From assembly GCF_017565645.3 (NCBI RefSeq), contig NZ_CP086136.1, positions 3,579,501-3,643,500 on the forward strand: a DNA stretch of 64,000 bases, in the 5' to 3' direction. Shown here piece after piece: positions 51,549 to 61,500 of the stretch. A model generated the notes under the pieces. It saw only the letters and a list, made by a program, of their open reading frames with translations, did not search any database and was not told the origin of the DNA. Source of the stretch: Bradyrhizobium barranii subsp. barranii. Its GTDB lineage: Bacteria; Pseudomonadota; Alphaproteobacteria; Rhizobiales; Xanthobacteraceae. Position 1 is the first letter of the stretch; each line of letters opens with the position of its first letter. The translations under genes and the position numbers were made by a program.

Positions 51549-52541
51549 TCACGCCTTGCTCAGGCCGGCGGCCTTCATCGCCTCGCCCATCTGGGCGTCG
51601 CCCTTGTCCATGAAGCTTGCGAACTGACCGGCATCGCCCCACACCGTGCCGAAGCCGCGGTTGCTCATGAAGTCCTTGAACTCGGCGGAGTCGTAGACCT
51701 TCTTCAGCGCCGCGGTGAGCTTCGTTGCGATCTCAGGCGGCAGGTTCTTCGGCGCGCCGATGCCGCGCCAGGCGCCGGTCGCGTAGTCGATGCCCATCGC
51801 CTCCTTCAGCGTCGGCACGTCCTTGAAGATCGGGTTGCGCGCCGGGGCCATGATGGCAAGGCTCCTTGCCTTGCCCGCCTCGATGATGGCGCGCGCCTCC
51901 GGCACCGAGCACGTCGTGAGGTCGAGGCCGCCGGCGGCAAGATCCTGCATCGCGGGCGCAGCGCCATTCGACGGCACCCAGGCGACCTGGTTGGCAGGCA
52001 GGCCCATCGCCTGCATCCAGCCGACCAGCGCGAGATGCCAGATGCCGCCCTGGCCGGTGCCCGACGCCTTGAACTTGCCGGGAGGCGCCGCCTTGATGGC
52101 TTCGGCGAGCTCCTTGACGGTCTTGTAGGGCGAGGAGGAGGAGACCTGGATGCCGGGCGGGTCCTCGTTCATCAGCGCCAGCGGCGTGTAGCTCTTCGGC
52201 GTCAGCTCGGTGAGACCCTGCCAGTGCATCATCGAGATTTCGACGGTGAGCATGCCGATCGTGTAGCCGTCCGGCTGCGCGGTCGCGATCGCGCTATGGC
52301 CGACCACGCCTGAACCGCCGGTGCGGTTGACGACGTTGAAGGGCTGGCCGAGATCCTTTTCCAGCAGGGCTGCGACAATGCGCGCAGTCGCGTCGGTGCC
52401 GCCACCGGCGCCCCAGGGCACGATCACGGTGACCGGCCGCGCCGGATACGCCTGTGCGCGTGCGGGTGTGAGACCGAATGCGGCGGATGCGGCAATCGCG
52501 GCGGAAGAGGCCGCAAAAGTGCGGCGCGAAATCTTGGACAT
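51549..52541 (-). CDS. tctC: Tripartite tricarboxylate transporter substrate-binding protein (TctC/Bug family)
   Basis: The ATG at 52541 has GGGAGG five bases upstream and gives 330 aa. The N-terminus is MSKISRRTFAASSAAIAASAAFG, a Tat-like signal cut near ARA-QA. The Bug fold is clear: YPARPVTVIVPWGAGGGTDATAR, then NRTGGSGVVGHSAIATAQPDGYTIG. It would bind a carboxylate in the periplasm and deliver it to TctBA. It is the first gene of the tct set, followed by a hairpin repeat, tctB and tctA. Confidence 0.95.
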   Translation of the reverse strand: MSKISRRTFAASSAAIAASAAFGLTPARAQAYPARPVTVIVPWGAGGGTDATARIVAALLEKDLGQPFNVVNRTGGSGVVGHSAIATAQPDGYTIGMLTVEISMMHWQGLTELTPKSYTPLALMNEDPPGIQVSSSSPYKTVKELAEAIKAAPPGKFKASGTGQGGIWHLALVGWMQAMGLPANQVAWVPSNGAAPAMQDLAAGGLDLTTCSVPEARAIIEAGKARSLAIMAPARNPIFKDVPTLKEAMGIDYATGAWRGIGAPKNLPPEIATKLTAALKKVYDSAEFKDFMSNRGFGTVWGDAGQFASFMDKGDAQMGEAMKAAGLSKA

Positions 52542-52672
52542 CAATGCCTCCCAGCGGCGCCCGTGACACCGGGCGCTCTTGTCAATGAAGGCATTCTAGT
52601 CGGCTTTGCGGCGCCGCTGCAAGGTAGCGCTACCACAGCGCTGTGAGCAATGTGTCGCTGCTCAAAACATCA

Positions 52673-53455
52673 TCACTGCGGCTCCTCGGCGTCGCCCTTC
52701 GGCCGCGCGCCGCCGAAGATGCGCATGCCTTCCGCCGTGAGATAGGTCTTCAGCGTTTCCCACGGCACGAAGGCGACATATTCGCCCTCGGCGTAGGGGC
52801 CGACCGCGTAAGGCGGATAGTGGAAGGTGAGCCCGGAACTCTTGCCCGCTTCGGTTGACGGCGCGAGCGTCACCGCGCCGATCTTGAGCAGGCTCGGCTC
52901 GACGCTCTTGAACCACTCGTCGGTCGCGGTCTCGCTGGTGTCGCGCTTCTTCTTCTCGGCTCTCAGCGAAGCGATCACGGCCTTCACCATCGCCTTCATG
53001 GTCGCCCCGTTGTCGGCGGTCTCGGTGAAGAACGGGCGGATCGAGATGCGCTTGTGCTCGCTCTTGTCCCACAGGATCGTGTTCACGTCCGAGTTGGGAT
53101 GCGCGCCATGAGTGTCCATGTAATCGTTGCGCAGGACGCTGACATAGCGATCGCCGACAACGGAGCGGATCGCATATTTGCGTTCGAAATCCCAGCCGCC
53201 GTCCTTGAAGAACTGCGGATCTTCCTTGCGCGCGGCGGCGGCCTCGGCCGCGTTCTTGTCTAGCCACTTCCTGCCCTCAGTGAGGCAATCCGCAGCGAGC
53301 GCCGCATCCGCCTTGATCCTGTCGTCGAGGAAGACGCGGGCGTCGATGCTCTTGGTCTTGACGACGGCGTCGGGCTTGGGGTCCGCCGCGAGGGCGGAGA
53401 TCACGCACGTTGCGCTAAGCGCCATGGCGACGCTCAAACCGATCATGAACTTCAA
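52673..53455 (-). CDS. Secreted DUF3298/RsiV-like protein
   Basis: 260 aa with a signal peptide (GLSVAMALSATCVISALA, cut before ADPKPD). The C-terminal part (about 115-245) carries the DUF3298 pattern with DTHGAHPNSDVNT, ISIRPFFTE, LTFHYPPYAVGPYAEGEYVAFVPW, as in the RsiV and PdaC extracellular domains. In other species such domains bind lysozyme or act near peptidoglycan; the role here is unknown. It is transcribed leftward after the nucleotidyltransferase gene (22-bp gap). Confidence 0.82.
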   Translation of the reverse strand: MKFMIGLSVAMALSATCVISALAADPKPDAVVKTKSIDARVFLDDRIKADAALAADCLTEGRKWLDKNAAEAAAARKEDPQFFKDGGWDFERKYAIRSVVGDRYVSVLRNDYMDTHGAHPNSDVNTILWDKSEHKRISIRPFFTETADNGATMKAMVKAVIASLRAEKKKRDTSETATDEWFKSVEPSLLKIGAVTLAPSTEAGKSSGLTFHYPPYAVGPYAEGEYVAFVPWETLKTYLTAEGMRIFGGARPKGDAEEPQ

Positions 53456-53477
53456 GGGGAGTGCTCCTACGTGAGCG

Positions 53478-53774
53478 TCAGAATATTTCGTGGATGTCGT
53501 CTGCGATCTGCTGCGCAGAGTGGGGGGAGGCGGAGCGCCGGACAGTCGCCTGCGCCTGCAGGCCGGTTGCGTCCTCGATGATCTGCTCGACGTCGATCAG
53601 GTTGAGCAGCGAGAAAGAGGCCTCCGGTTCGACCTCGACCAGGACATCGATGTCGCTGTGCGGGTGATAATCGTCGCCGTCCCGCGTGCCGAGGATGGCG
53701 AGCTTCGAGACGCCCTTGGCTTTGATGGCATCAGCGTTCCTGCGTATCGCAGCGATGACCTCATCACGTGTCAT
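53478..53774 (-). CDS. MNT-type nucleotidyltransferase domain protein with an altered active-site loop
   Basis: The start at 53774 (MTRDEVIAAIRRNAD) gives 98 aa. The second half of the polymerase-beta-like motif is clean (S40-D41-I42-D43, SDIDVLVEV). The first half, normally GSxARG, reads G29-T-R-D-G-D. This is the size and form of the MntA antitoxin of HEPN-MNT pairs, but no HEPN partner is adjacent on either side. It may be an orphan antitoxin or a minimal nucleotidyltransferase. The altered loop makes activity uncertain. Confidence 0.75.
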   Translation of the reverse strand: MTRDEVIAAIRRNADAIKAKGVSKLAILGTRDGDDYHPHSDIDVLVEVEPEASFSLLNLIDVEQIIEDATGLQAQATVRRSASPHSAQQIADDIHEIF

Positions 53775-53811
53775 GGAGACAATCCGGCCGGTGATGCGGC
53801 CAGCGTACCAT

Positions 53812-55968
<2,157 letters not shown>

Positions 55969-55992
55969 GGTTTCAACCATATCATTAGGCGC

Positions 55993-56457
55993 TCAATCAT
56001 GATCCGGATGTTGATGGCTGACGATGGTCGCCATCTTCTCCGGCCCGTAATTCTGTTGCGTGGTCTGGCTCGGCAAATTGGAGATTCCGACCACCCAGCC
56101 GAGGCGGGATTCAGTTCCGTATTGGCGCGTCGGCACCAGCTGGTCGGGCCGGTCGAAGGCGCCGGTCATGATTTCGATCCGGTCGCCGTCGATGCGGCCA
56201 AAGCTCAGCGGCGTGCCGCAGGCGGCGCAATAGCCGCGATCGGCGATCGAGGAGGAGCGGAAGAACGCCGGCTGCCCCTTGCTCCAGGCGAAGTCCGTCC
56301 GGTTGATGTCGGCGAAGGACGCGAACGGCGCGCCGCTCGCCTTCTGGCACATCCGGCAATGGCAGATCGAAACCCTGTTGGGGGTTGCCGAAATCGCAAA
56401 GCGCACCGCGCCGCATTGGCAACCGCCGGTGAAAACTGGTTTGCCCGCCTCGCTCAT
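55993..56457 (-). CDS. GFA-family zinc protein (glutathione-dependent formaldehyde-activating enzyme-like)
   Basis: The start at 56457 overlaps the mutase small-subunit stop by 4 bases (ATGA), giving 154 aa. The zinc cysteines of the GFA fold are present: C13 and C15 (GGCQCG), C32, C34 and C37 (CHCRMC), C77 and C80 (CAAC). Most GFA proteins are of unknown substrate; the name comes from a link to glutathione and formaldehyde. It is enclosed between the two mutase subunits and is probably translated with them. Confidence 0.88.
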   Translation of the reverse strand: MSEAGKPVFTGGCQCGAVRFAISATPNRVSICHCRMCQKASGAPFASFADINRTDFAWSKGQPAFFRSSSIADRGYCAACGTPLSFGRIDGDRIEIMTGAFDRPDQLVPTRQYGTESRLGWVVGISNLPSQTTQQNYGPEKMATIVSHQHPDHD

Positions 56458-58325
56458 GCCTGCTCCATCCGTCGGTAGGCGTCTTGCAGTGTCGCAAGCG
56501 CATCGCCTCCGGCGAAGACAAAACCCGTGACGCCGGCCGCACGGAGCGCCGCCTCGGCATCGGTCGGACGGCCTGCCAGATAGATATGTCGCGCGCCCGC
56601 CGTTTGCAGGGCCTTCGCCGCGGCGTCGGCGTGTTCCGGATAGACCTTGTCGCTGGAACAAAGACAGGCAAGCTCGGCGCCGGAGGCCTTGAATGCGGCG
56701 GCCAATTTGGCCGGATCGGCAAAGCCCTCGCTGTCGACAGCCTGGATGCCGCCGGCCTCGAACAAGCTCTTGGCAAAGGTCGCCCGCGCCGTGAAATCGG
56801 CGGGGGTGCCGAGATTGGCCAGAAACACCCTTGGCCGCGCGCCGCGCGCCTTCAGCGCCGCATCGGATTTGTCGCGCAGCGCCTCGAACGGTTCCGCAAG
56901 CCGGATCGGTGGCAACGCATCGAACTTGTATTTCTGTTCGCCATAGGGTGCGAGCGCGACCGGCGTCGCCTTCAGCACCGCCGTTTCGCTCTCATGCAGG
57001 TTGGGAAACTCGCTGGCGCCTGTCAGCACGTCGCGGCGTTTAGCGATATTGGCGTCGCGCGCTTTTCGCGCGGCTGCGACCTTGCTCTGGAACAGGCCTT
57101 GCTGAAGCGCGGCGAAGGCGCCGCCGGCTTTCTCGCTCACCTGGAACAGCGCCCAGGCGGCCTCGCAAAGCTGCGCGGTCAGCGTCTCGATGCCGCCTGC
57201 GCCAGCGGCGGGATCGCTGACCTTAGCGAGGTTGCTTTCCTCCAGCAGCAGGGCTTGCGTATTGCGCGCCACGCGCCGCGCGAACGTATCAGGCAGCCCG
57301 AGCGCCAGCGTATGCGGCAGCACGGTGATTGCATTGGCGCCGGCGAGCCCGGCCGCGAATGTCGCGATGGTCGCGCGCAGCATGTTCACGTAAGGGTCAC
57401 GCTGGGTCAGCATGCGCCAGGCGGTATCGGCGGCAATGAACAGCGGCTTCGGCGTCAGCCCGCACGCCGTCTCGATGCGCGCCCACAGCAGCCGCAGCGC
57501 GCGGAATTTTGCCATGGTCAAAAACTGGTCTGCATCCGCAGAGAGCCGCGCATAGATCATGTCCTGCGCCTGCTCCAGCGGAACGCCGGCGCCTTCGATC
57601 GCGCGCAGATAGGCTACGCCGCAGGCGAGTACGAACGCGAGCTCCTGCACCTCGGAGCCGCCGGCATCGTGGATCAAGCGCCCGTCGGCGGACGCGAACG
57701 GTCCCTTGAAGCCGAGCGCTGCGAGCCCCTTGATTGCGCCGGTGACGGCCGGAACGATCTCGTCCCATGTGTAGGGGCTGTGACCCCACACCGCGCCAGC
57801 CGCGAGCGGATCGAGCCCGAAGCGGATGTTGCAGGCGGCGGGATCGAGGCCGTTGCTCTTCACATATTCCGCGACGTGGATCGCCGCCATCCGCGATTGC
57901 GGACCGATCTGGAGCTCGATGCCGATGCCGGCATCGAGATGAATATCCTTGAAGACCTTGGCGACCGCATCGGCCGAAGGTTCCAGCCCGAACCCGTGAG
58001 CGCCACTGCCGCCGGCGAACACCAGCGCGAGCCCCGTCGCGCCATTTTCGAGATCGGTCAGCGCCTGCGCATTCGCGAGCGCCGCATCGGGATGGTCGAT
58101 CCGCTGCATGATCTGCCACGGCGCAGCGGCAGGCCGTCCCACCACGGGCGCAACGCCCCTGGCGCGGGGATAGAGCGGGTCGATCTTGAGGCCGTCATAA
58201 GTCTTGCCGACCAGCTTCTCGAACGGCGCGCCCTTCAGCACGCCGTCGACCAGCTTGCGCCAGTCGTCGACGGTCGCCTTGGGAAAATCGGCCGCGAGCG
58301 GCAGGTCGTCAGTCACGGAGGTCAT
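56454..58325 (-). CDS. Methylmalonyl-CoA mutase small (beta) subunit
   Basis: 623 aa; the ATG at 58325 (MTSVTDDLPLAADFPK) is used rather than a codon six upstream. It matches the mutase TIM-barrel (GVAPVVGRPAAAPWQIMQRID, SPYTWDEIVPAVTGA) and a C-terminal cobalamin-like domain. That domain lacks the DxHxxG cobalt-ligand motif; at its place is NLGTPADFTARATF, as expected for the non-catalytic chain of heterodimeric mutases. It is first in the run mutase-beta, GFA, mutase-alpha and lies 81 bp from folK. Confidence 0.92.
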   Translation of the reverse strand: MTSVTDDLPLAADFPKATVDDWRKLVDGVLKGAPFEKLVGKTYDGLKIDPLYPRARGVAPVVGRPAAAPWQIMQRIDHPDAALANAQALTDLENGATGLALVFAGGSGAHGFGLEPSADAVAKVFKDIHLDAGIGIELQIGPQSRMAAIHVAEYVKSNGLDPAACNIRFGLDPLAAGAVWGHSPYTWDEIVPAVTGAIKGLAALGFKGPFASADGRLIHDAGGSEVQELAFVLACGVAYLRAIEGAGVPLEQAQDMIYARLSADADQFLTMAKFRALRLLWARIETACGLTPKPLFIAADTAWRMLTQRDPYVNMLRATIATFAAGLAGANAITVLPHTLALGLPDTFARRVARNTQALLLEESNLAKVSDPAAGAGGIETLTAQLCEAAWALFQVSEKAGGAFAALQQGLFQSKVAAARKARDANIAKRRDVLTGASEFPNLHESETAVLKATPVALAPYGEQKYKFDALPPIRLAEPFEALRDKSDAALKARGARPRVFLANLGTPADFTARATFAKSLFEAGGIQAVDSEGFADPAKLAAAFKASGAELACLCSSDKVYPEHADAAAKALQTAGARHIYLAGRPTDAEAALRAAGVTGFVFAGGDALATLQDAYRRMEQA

Positions 58326-58406
58326 ACGGCCAAGGGCTCCCAAAAATCTTGTTGTTCGCAGGCGAAATTGCCACGGCCGGCCGTCGCTGCAAACGGTTGT
58401 TTTTGG

Positions 58407-58898
58407 TTAACCGGTATCCGGAAGCCGCTCAATGCCTTGCGTCGAGACGCTGGCAAGTCCGTCACGCACACGTATGCCCGAGATCACGCGGTCGGGCGCG
58501 ATTTCAGCCAGCGGCACCAGCACGAAGGCGCGCTCGAACAGGCGCGGATGCGGCAAGGTCAGGTCGGGCTTCTGCAAGCTGACATCGTCATAGGCGATCA
58601 TGTCGAGATCGAGCGTGCGCGGGCCCCATTGCCGCTCCTTGTTCCGTGTGCGGCCGAATTTCTGCTCGACCTTCTGCATCACGAACAGGAGCGCATGCGG
58701 ATCGAGGCTGGTCTCGATCTCGACGCAGGCATTGATGAAGGGGTCCTGGTCCTCGTCGCCCCAGGGCGGCGTCGCGTAGTCCGAGGAGCGTGCGATCATT
58801 GCGGCTTGCGCCATGCCGCAGATATGGGCGATCGCCTTGCGGAATGTCGTGCGAACGTCGCCGACATTGCCACCGAGTGCGATCAGCACGCTCGCCAT
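58407..58898 (-). CDS. folK: FolK, 6-hydroxymethyl-7,8-dihydropterin pyrophosphokinase
   Basis: 163 aa. HPPK marks are LIALGGNVGD at the start, ATPPWGDEDQDPFINACVEIET, and the signature RQWGPRTLDLDMIAYDD. It transfers pyrophosphate from ATP to 6-hydroxymethyl-dihydropterin, making the substrate of FolP. It is last in the leftward folP-folB-folK operon, one base after folB. Confidence 0.95.
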   Translation of the reverse strand: MASVLIALGGNVGDVRTTFRKAIAHICGMAQAAMIARSSDYATPPWGDEDQDPFINACVEIETSLDPHALLFVMQKVEQKFGRTRNKERQWGPRTLDLDMIAYDDVSLQKPDLTLPHPRLFERAFVLVPLAEIAPDRVISGIRVRDGLASVSTQGIERLPDTG

Positions 58899-58899
58899 A

Positions 58900-59268
58900 T
58901 CAAGGATGCCGCGAACGCGTCAGCATGATGCCGACGTCGTCGAAGATCGCGGCGATCGGCGCATGCGGCTTGTGCACGGTGATCTTCACGGCGCGGATGC
59001 GCGGGAAGTGTGACAGGATGGCATCGGCGACCGCGCCGGCCGCCCGCTCCAGCAGCTTGTAGTTGGTGTTCTTGAACGCCGCCGTCGTGGTCGCCACGAC
59101 TTCGGCGTAGGACACCGTATCGGCGAGCCGGTCGCTACGCGACGGCTCCGACAAATCGGTATAGAGCTCGAGGTCGATGACAAAGCGCTGGCCGACTTCG
59201 GTCTCGTGATCCATCACGCCGTGGCGGGCGTGGATCGACAGGCCGGTGACGAAGATCGTATCGGTCAT
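58900..59268 (-). CDS. folB: FolB, dihydroneopterin aldolase
   Basis: 122 aa, usual for DHNA. IFVTGLSIHARHGVMDHETEVGQRFVIDLEL is the family N-terminus with the active-site Glu, and SYAEVVATT and VKITVHKPHAPI are the other blocks. It cuts dihydroneopterin to 6-hydroxymethyl-dihydropterin. Its start overlaps the folP stop by 4 bases. Confidence 0.95.
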   Translation of the reverse strand: MTDTIFVTGLSIHARHGVMDHETEVGQRFVIDLELYTDLSEPSRSDRLADTVSYAEVVATTTAAFKNTNYKLLERAAGAVADAILSHFPRIRAVKITVHKPHAPIAAIFDDVGIMLTRSRHP

Positions 59269-60125
59269 TGCTTGCTCTCGATTGCGTTCGCGACCCGCAG
59301 GGCCTGCAAGGTCTCGGCGACGTCATGGGTCCGGATGATCTTGGCGCCGCGCTGTGCGGCGATCAGATGCGCGGCGATCGAGCCGGCGAGCCGTTCTTTC
59401 GGCTCCGAGGGCGATACCGAGGCGATGAAGCGCTTGCGCGAAGCGCCGACCAGGACCGGCAGGCCGAACATGTCGAATTCGCGCAGCCGCGCCAGCGCGG
59501 TCATGCTCTGCTCGGCCGTCTTGCCGAAGCCGATGCCGGGATCGAGCACGATTTTTTCGCGCGCAATGCCGGCCTTGGCGGCGATATCGAGCGAGCGCAG
59601 GAAGAACGCCTTCATGTCTGCGACGATGTCGATGGCGGAATCGACGGTTTCGCGGTTGTGCATGACGATGACGGGGACGCCGCGCGCGGCGATGAGCTGT
59701 GCCATGCCGGTGTCGCGCTGCAGGCCCCAGACGTCGTTGGCGATCGCAGCGCCCTGGTCGAGCGCAAAGGCCACGACTTCAGCCTTCATGCTGTCGATCG
59801 ACACGGGCACGCCCAGCGCCACCACGCCTGACAACACCGGCTTCAGCCGCGCCAGCTCGTCCGCCGCCGTCACCGGCCGGGCGCCTGTGTAGGGCCGGGT
59901 GGACTCGGCACCGATGTCGATGATGTCGACGCCGGCCTCGATCATCGCCCGCGCCCGCGCAAGCGCCAGCTCGGGCGCGATAAACTCGCCGCCGTCGGAG
60001 AAGGAATCCGGGGTGACGTTGAGCACGCCCATCACTGCCGGAATCGGCCGCTCCAGCAGCGTCCGCAGCACGTCGGGCCCGGCCGAGCCGGCCGGCGGGA
60101 CGGATGGGGAGGGCGAGGCATTCAT
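59265..60125 (-). CDS. folP: FolP, dihydropteroate synthase
   Basis: The start at 60125 (MNASPSPSVPPAG) gives 286 aa; the longer frame to 60314 lies in a repeat and is rejected. Family blocks are MGVLNVTPDSFSDGG, DIGAESTRPYTGA, LDPGIGFGKT and LVGASRKRFI. It joins p-aminobenzoate to the dihydropterin pyrophosphate and is the sulfonamide target. First gene of the fol operon. Confidence 0.95.
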   Translation of the reverse strand: MNASPSPSVPPAGSAGPDVLRTLLERPIPAVMGVLNVTPDSFSDGGEFIAPELALARARAMIEAGVDIIDIGAESTRPYTGARPVTAADELARLKPVLSGVVALGVPVSIDSMKAEVVAFALDQGAAIANDVWGLQRDTGMAQLIAARGVPVIVMHNRETVDSAIDIVADMKAFFLRSLDIAAKAGIAREKIVLDPGIGFGKTAEQSMTALARLREFDMFGLPVLVGASRKRFIASVSPSEPKERLAGSIAAHLIAAQRGAKIIRTHDVAETLQALRVANAIESKQ

Positions 60126-60212
60126 GCGGCCCGCTTTAGCGGTCGGGGAGGGGGGATTCAAGGTGGGAGGTGGCGAATGTCGATGTGTTCGCGGAGCATC
60201 GATCGCCTCCAC

Positions 60213-60320
60213 TGTCATTGCCCGCGAAAGCGGGCAATCCAGTATTCCGAGGCCGTGCGGTGATACGGAGGAGCCGCAGCGTACTGGATACCCCGCCTTC
60301 GCGGGGTATGACACCGAGAG
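60213..60320. repeat. Composite dyad repeat, inverse of the 25257 element
   Basis: TGTCATTGCCCGCGAAAGCGGGCAATCCAGTATTCCGAG opens it and GTACTGGATACCCCGCCTTCGCGGGGTATGACACCGAGA closes it. Both parts match 25257-25430 in the opposite orientation. It occupies most of the gap between folP and the DUF4332 gene. Confidence 0.85.
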
Positions 60321-60354
60321 CTAACGCGGCAGGTCGTATGCCGAGGGAGATGCC

Positions 60355-60762
60355 CTAATACGTAATCTTCGGCGGCAGCTTCTTCGCCTTGGCGATGATG
60401 TCGCCGACCGATTTTTCCGAGGGCAGGATGCGGACGAGCTTCTTCTTCACGTTGGCTTCCCGCATGCTCTGGGCGAGCCGTGCCGGATTCCGATAAGCGA
60501 GCTCGCGCACGGTGGTGACGCCGGCGGCGCGGACGAGGCCGACCTTGGCCCGGCCCATCCCGGGAATGCGCATGTAGTCGGAGACGTTGGCCCATTCCAG
60601 CAACTGCTGCTCGCTGATGCCGGTCTTGGCGGCGAGCGCCTTGCGACCCTTCACGGTCGAGGCCGCCTCGAGCAGCGCGTCGGTCGTGCGGATTCCTTGC
60701 GCCTTCAATTTGTTGGCGGCAAAGGCTGGCAGGCCCTCAATCTCGGAGATCGGATATGTCAT
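60355..60762 (-). CDS. DUF4332 helix-hairpin-helix protein
   Basis: 135 aa. It contains two helix-hairpin-helix-like units: EIEGLPAFAANKLKAQGIRTTDALLEAA and DYMRIPGMGRAKVGLVRAAGVTTVRELA, the latter with the GxGxxK-type turn. DUF4332 proteins are small and of unknown function; the fold suggests DNA or protein binding. It lies 24 bp after the DUF2267 gene on the same strand. Confidence 0.85.
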   Translation of the reverse strand: MTYPISEIEGLPAFAANKLKAQGIRTTDALLEAASTVKGRKALAAKTGISEQQLLEWANVSDYMRIPGMGRAKVGLVRAAGVTTVRELAYRNPARLAQSMREANVKKKLVRILPSEKSVGDIIAKAKKLPPKITY

Positions 60763-60786
60763 GATGCTCGATATGAAAAGCGTCGC

Positions 60787-61152
60787 TCAGGCGAACTGGC
60801 TGAGGCCCGGCGTCCCCGCGATGATCTTGCCCATCTGATCCGCTCCGATTTTGTCTCGGCCGTAGCGGAAAAGTTCACGGGCAACGTTCTGAATCTCGGA
60901 CATGCCAAGTCCCAGGCCCATCAGGCGCGTGCCGACGGCCATCAGGCCGCCGCCCATCAGCCGCGACAGTCCGCCGCCGCTCCTGGACGCTTCTATCGCC
61001 GCTTCTGCACCGGGAATCTGATCGATCAGCGCTTCGACGTTCTCGGAAGGACCTTCGCTGCGGAGGAAGCCCAGGATAATGCCGACGGTCTTTTCAGCCA
61101 CAGCACCATCTATGCTGGCGTTCGACGCCAGCCGCCCGATCAGCTCGTCCAT
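60787..61152 (-). CDS. DUF2267-like small helical protein
   Basis: 121 aa, all-helical, with MDELIGRLASNASIDGAVAEKTVGIILGFLRSE at the start and a Gly/Met-rich middle (LSRLMGGGLMAVGTRLMGLGLGM). The N-terminal half resembles DUF2267. No signal peptide. Function unknown. It probably forms a two-gene unit with the DUF4332 gene. Confidence 0.7.
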   Translation of the reverse strand: MDELIGRLASNASIDGAVAEKTVGIILGFLRSEGPSENVEALIDQIPGAEAAIEASRSGGGLSRLMGGGLMAVGTRLMGLGLGMSEIQNVARELFRYGRDKIGADQMGKIIAGTPGLSQFA

Positions 61153-61500
61153 AAGGCCCGCCCCTCAGCCGGTTTGCATGCCCGAGTATTGCTTCCGAAA
61201 TGATCTTGATCCGGAGCGATGTGAAATACAAGCGATGAACGTACGCAAGGTTCCGATTCACTCTCGAAGGCGCGAAAAGTGTTGCAACGATGCAAGAGCG
61301 GAGATGGATTCAGCGAAAAATTGCCGCGGTGCGAACGCGTCATTCCTACTTTCGGCTGATGTCGGCGGTATGTTTCCGACAATGTCGCATGCTCGGGGCG
61401 CGTTGAACGGTTTTAATCCGCACGCGACATGCGTTAAACTACGGAGCAGGTGCATTCGAGTTTCAATAGGCGAAACACGGCAGAGAGATCAGAGAGAAGC
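61153..61500. other. 348-bp divergent intergenic region
   Basis: It separates the leftward DUF2267 gene from the rightward DUF853 ATPase. Open frames cross it on both strands but none has a ribosome site or credible composition. I see no known regulator site or repeat; promoters for both directions must lie here. Confidence 0.5.
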
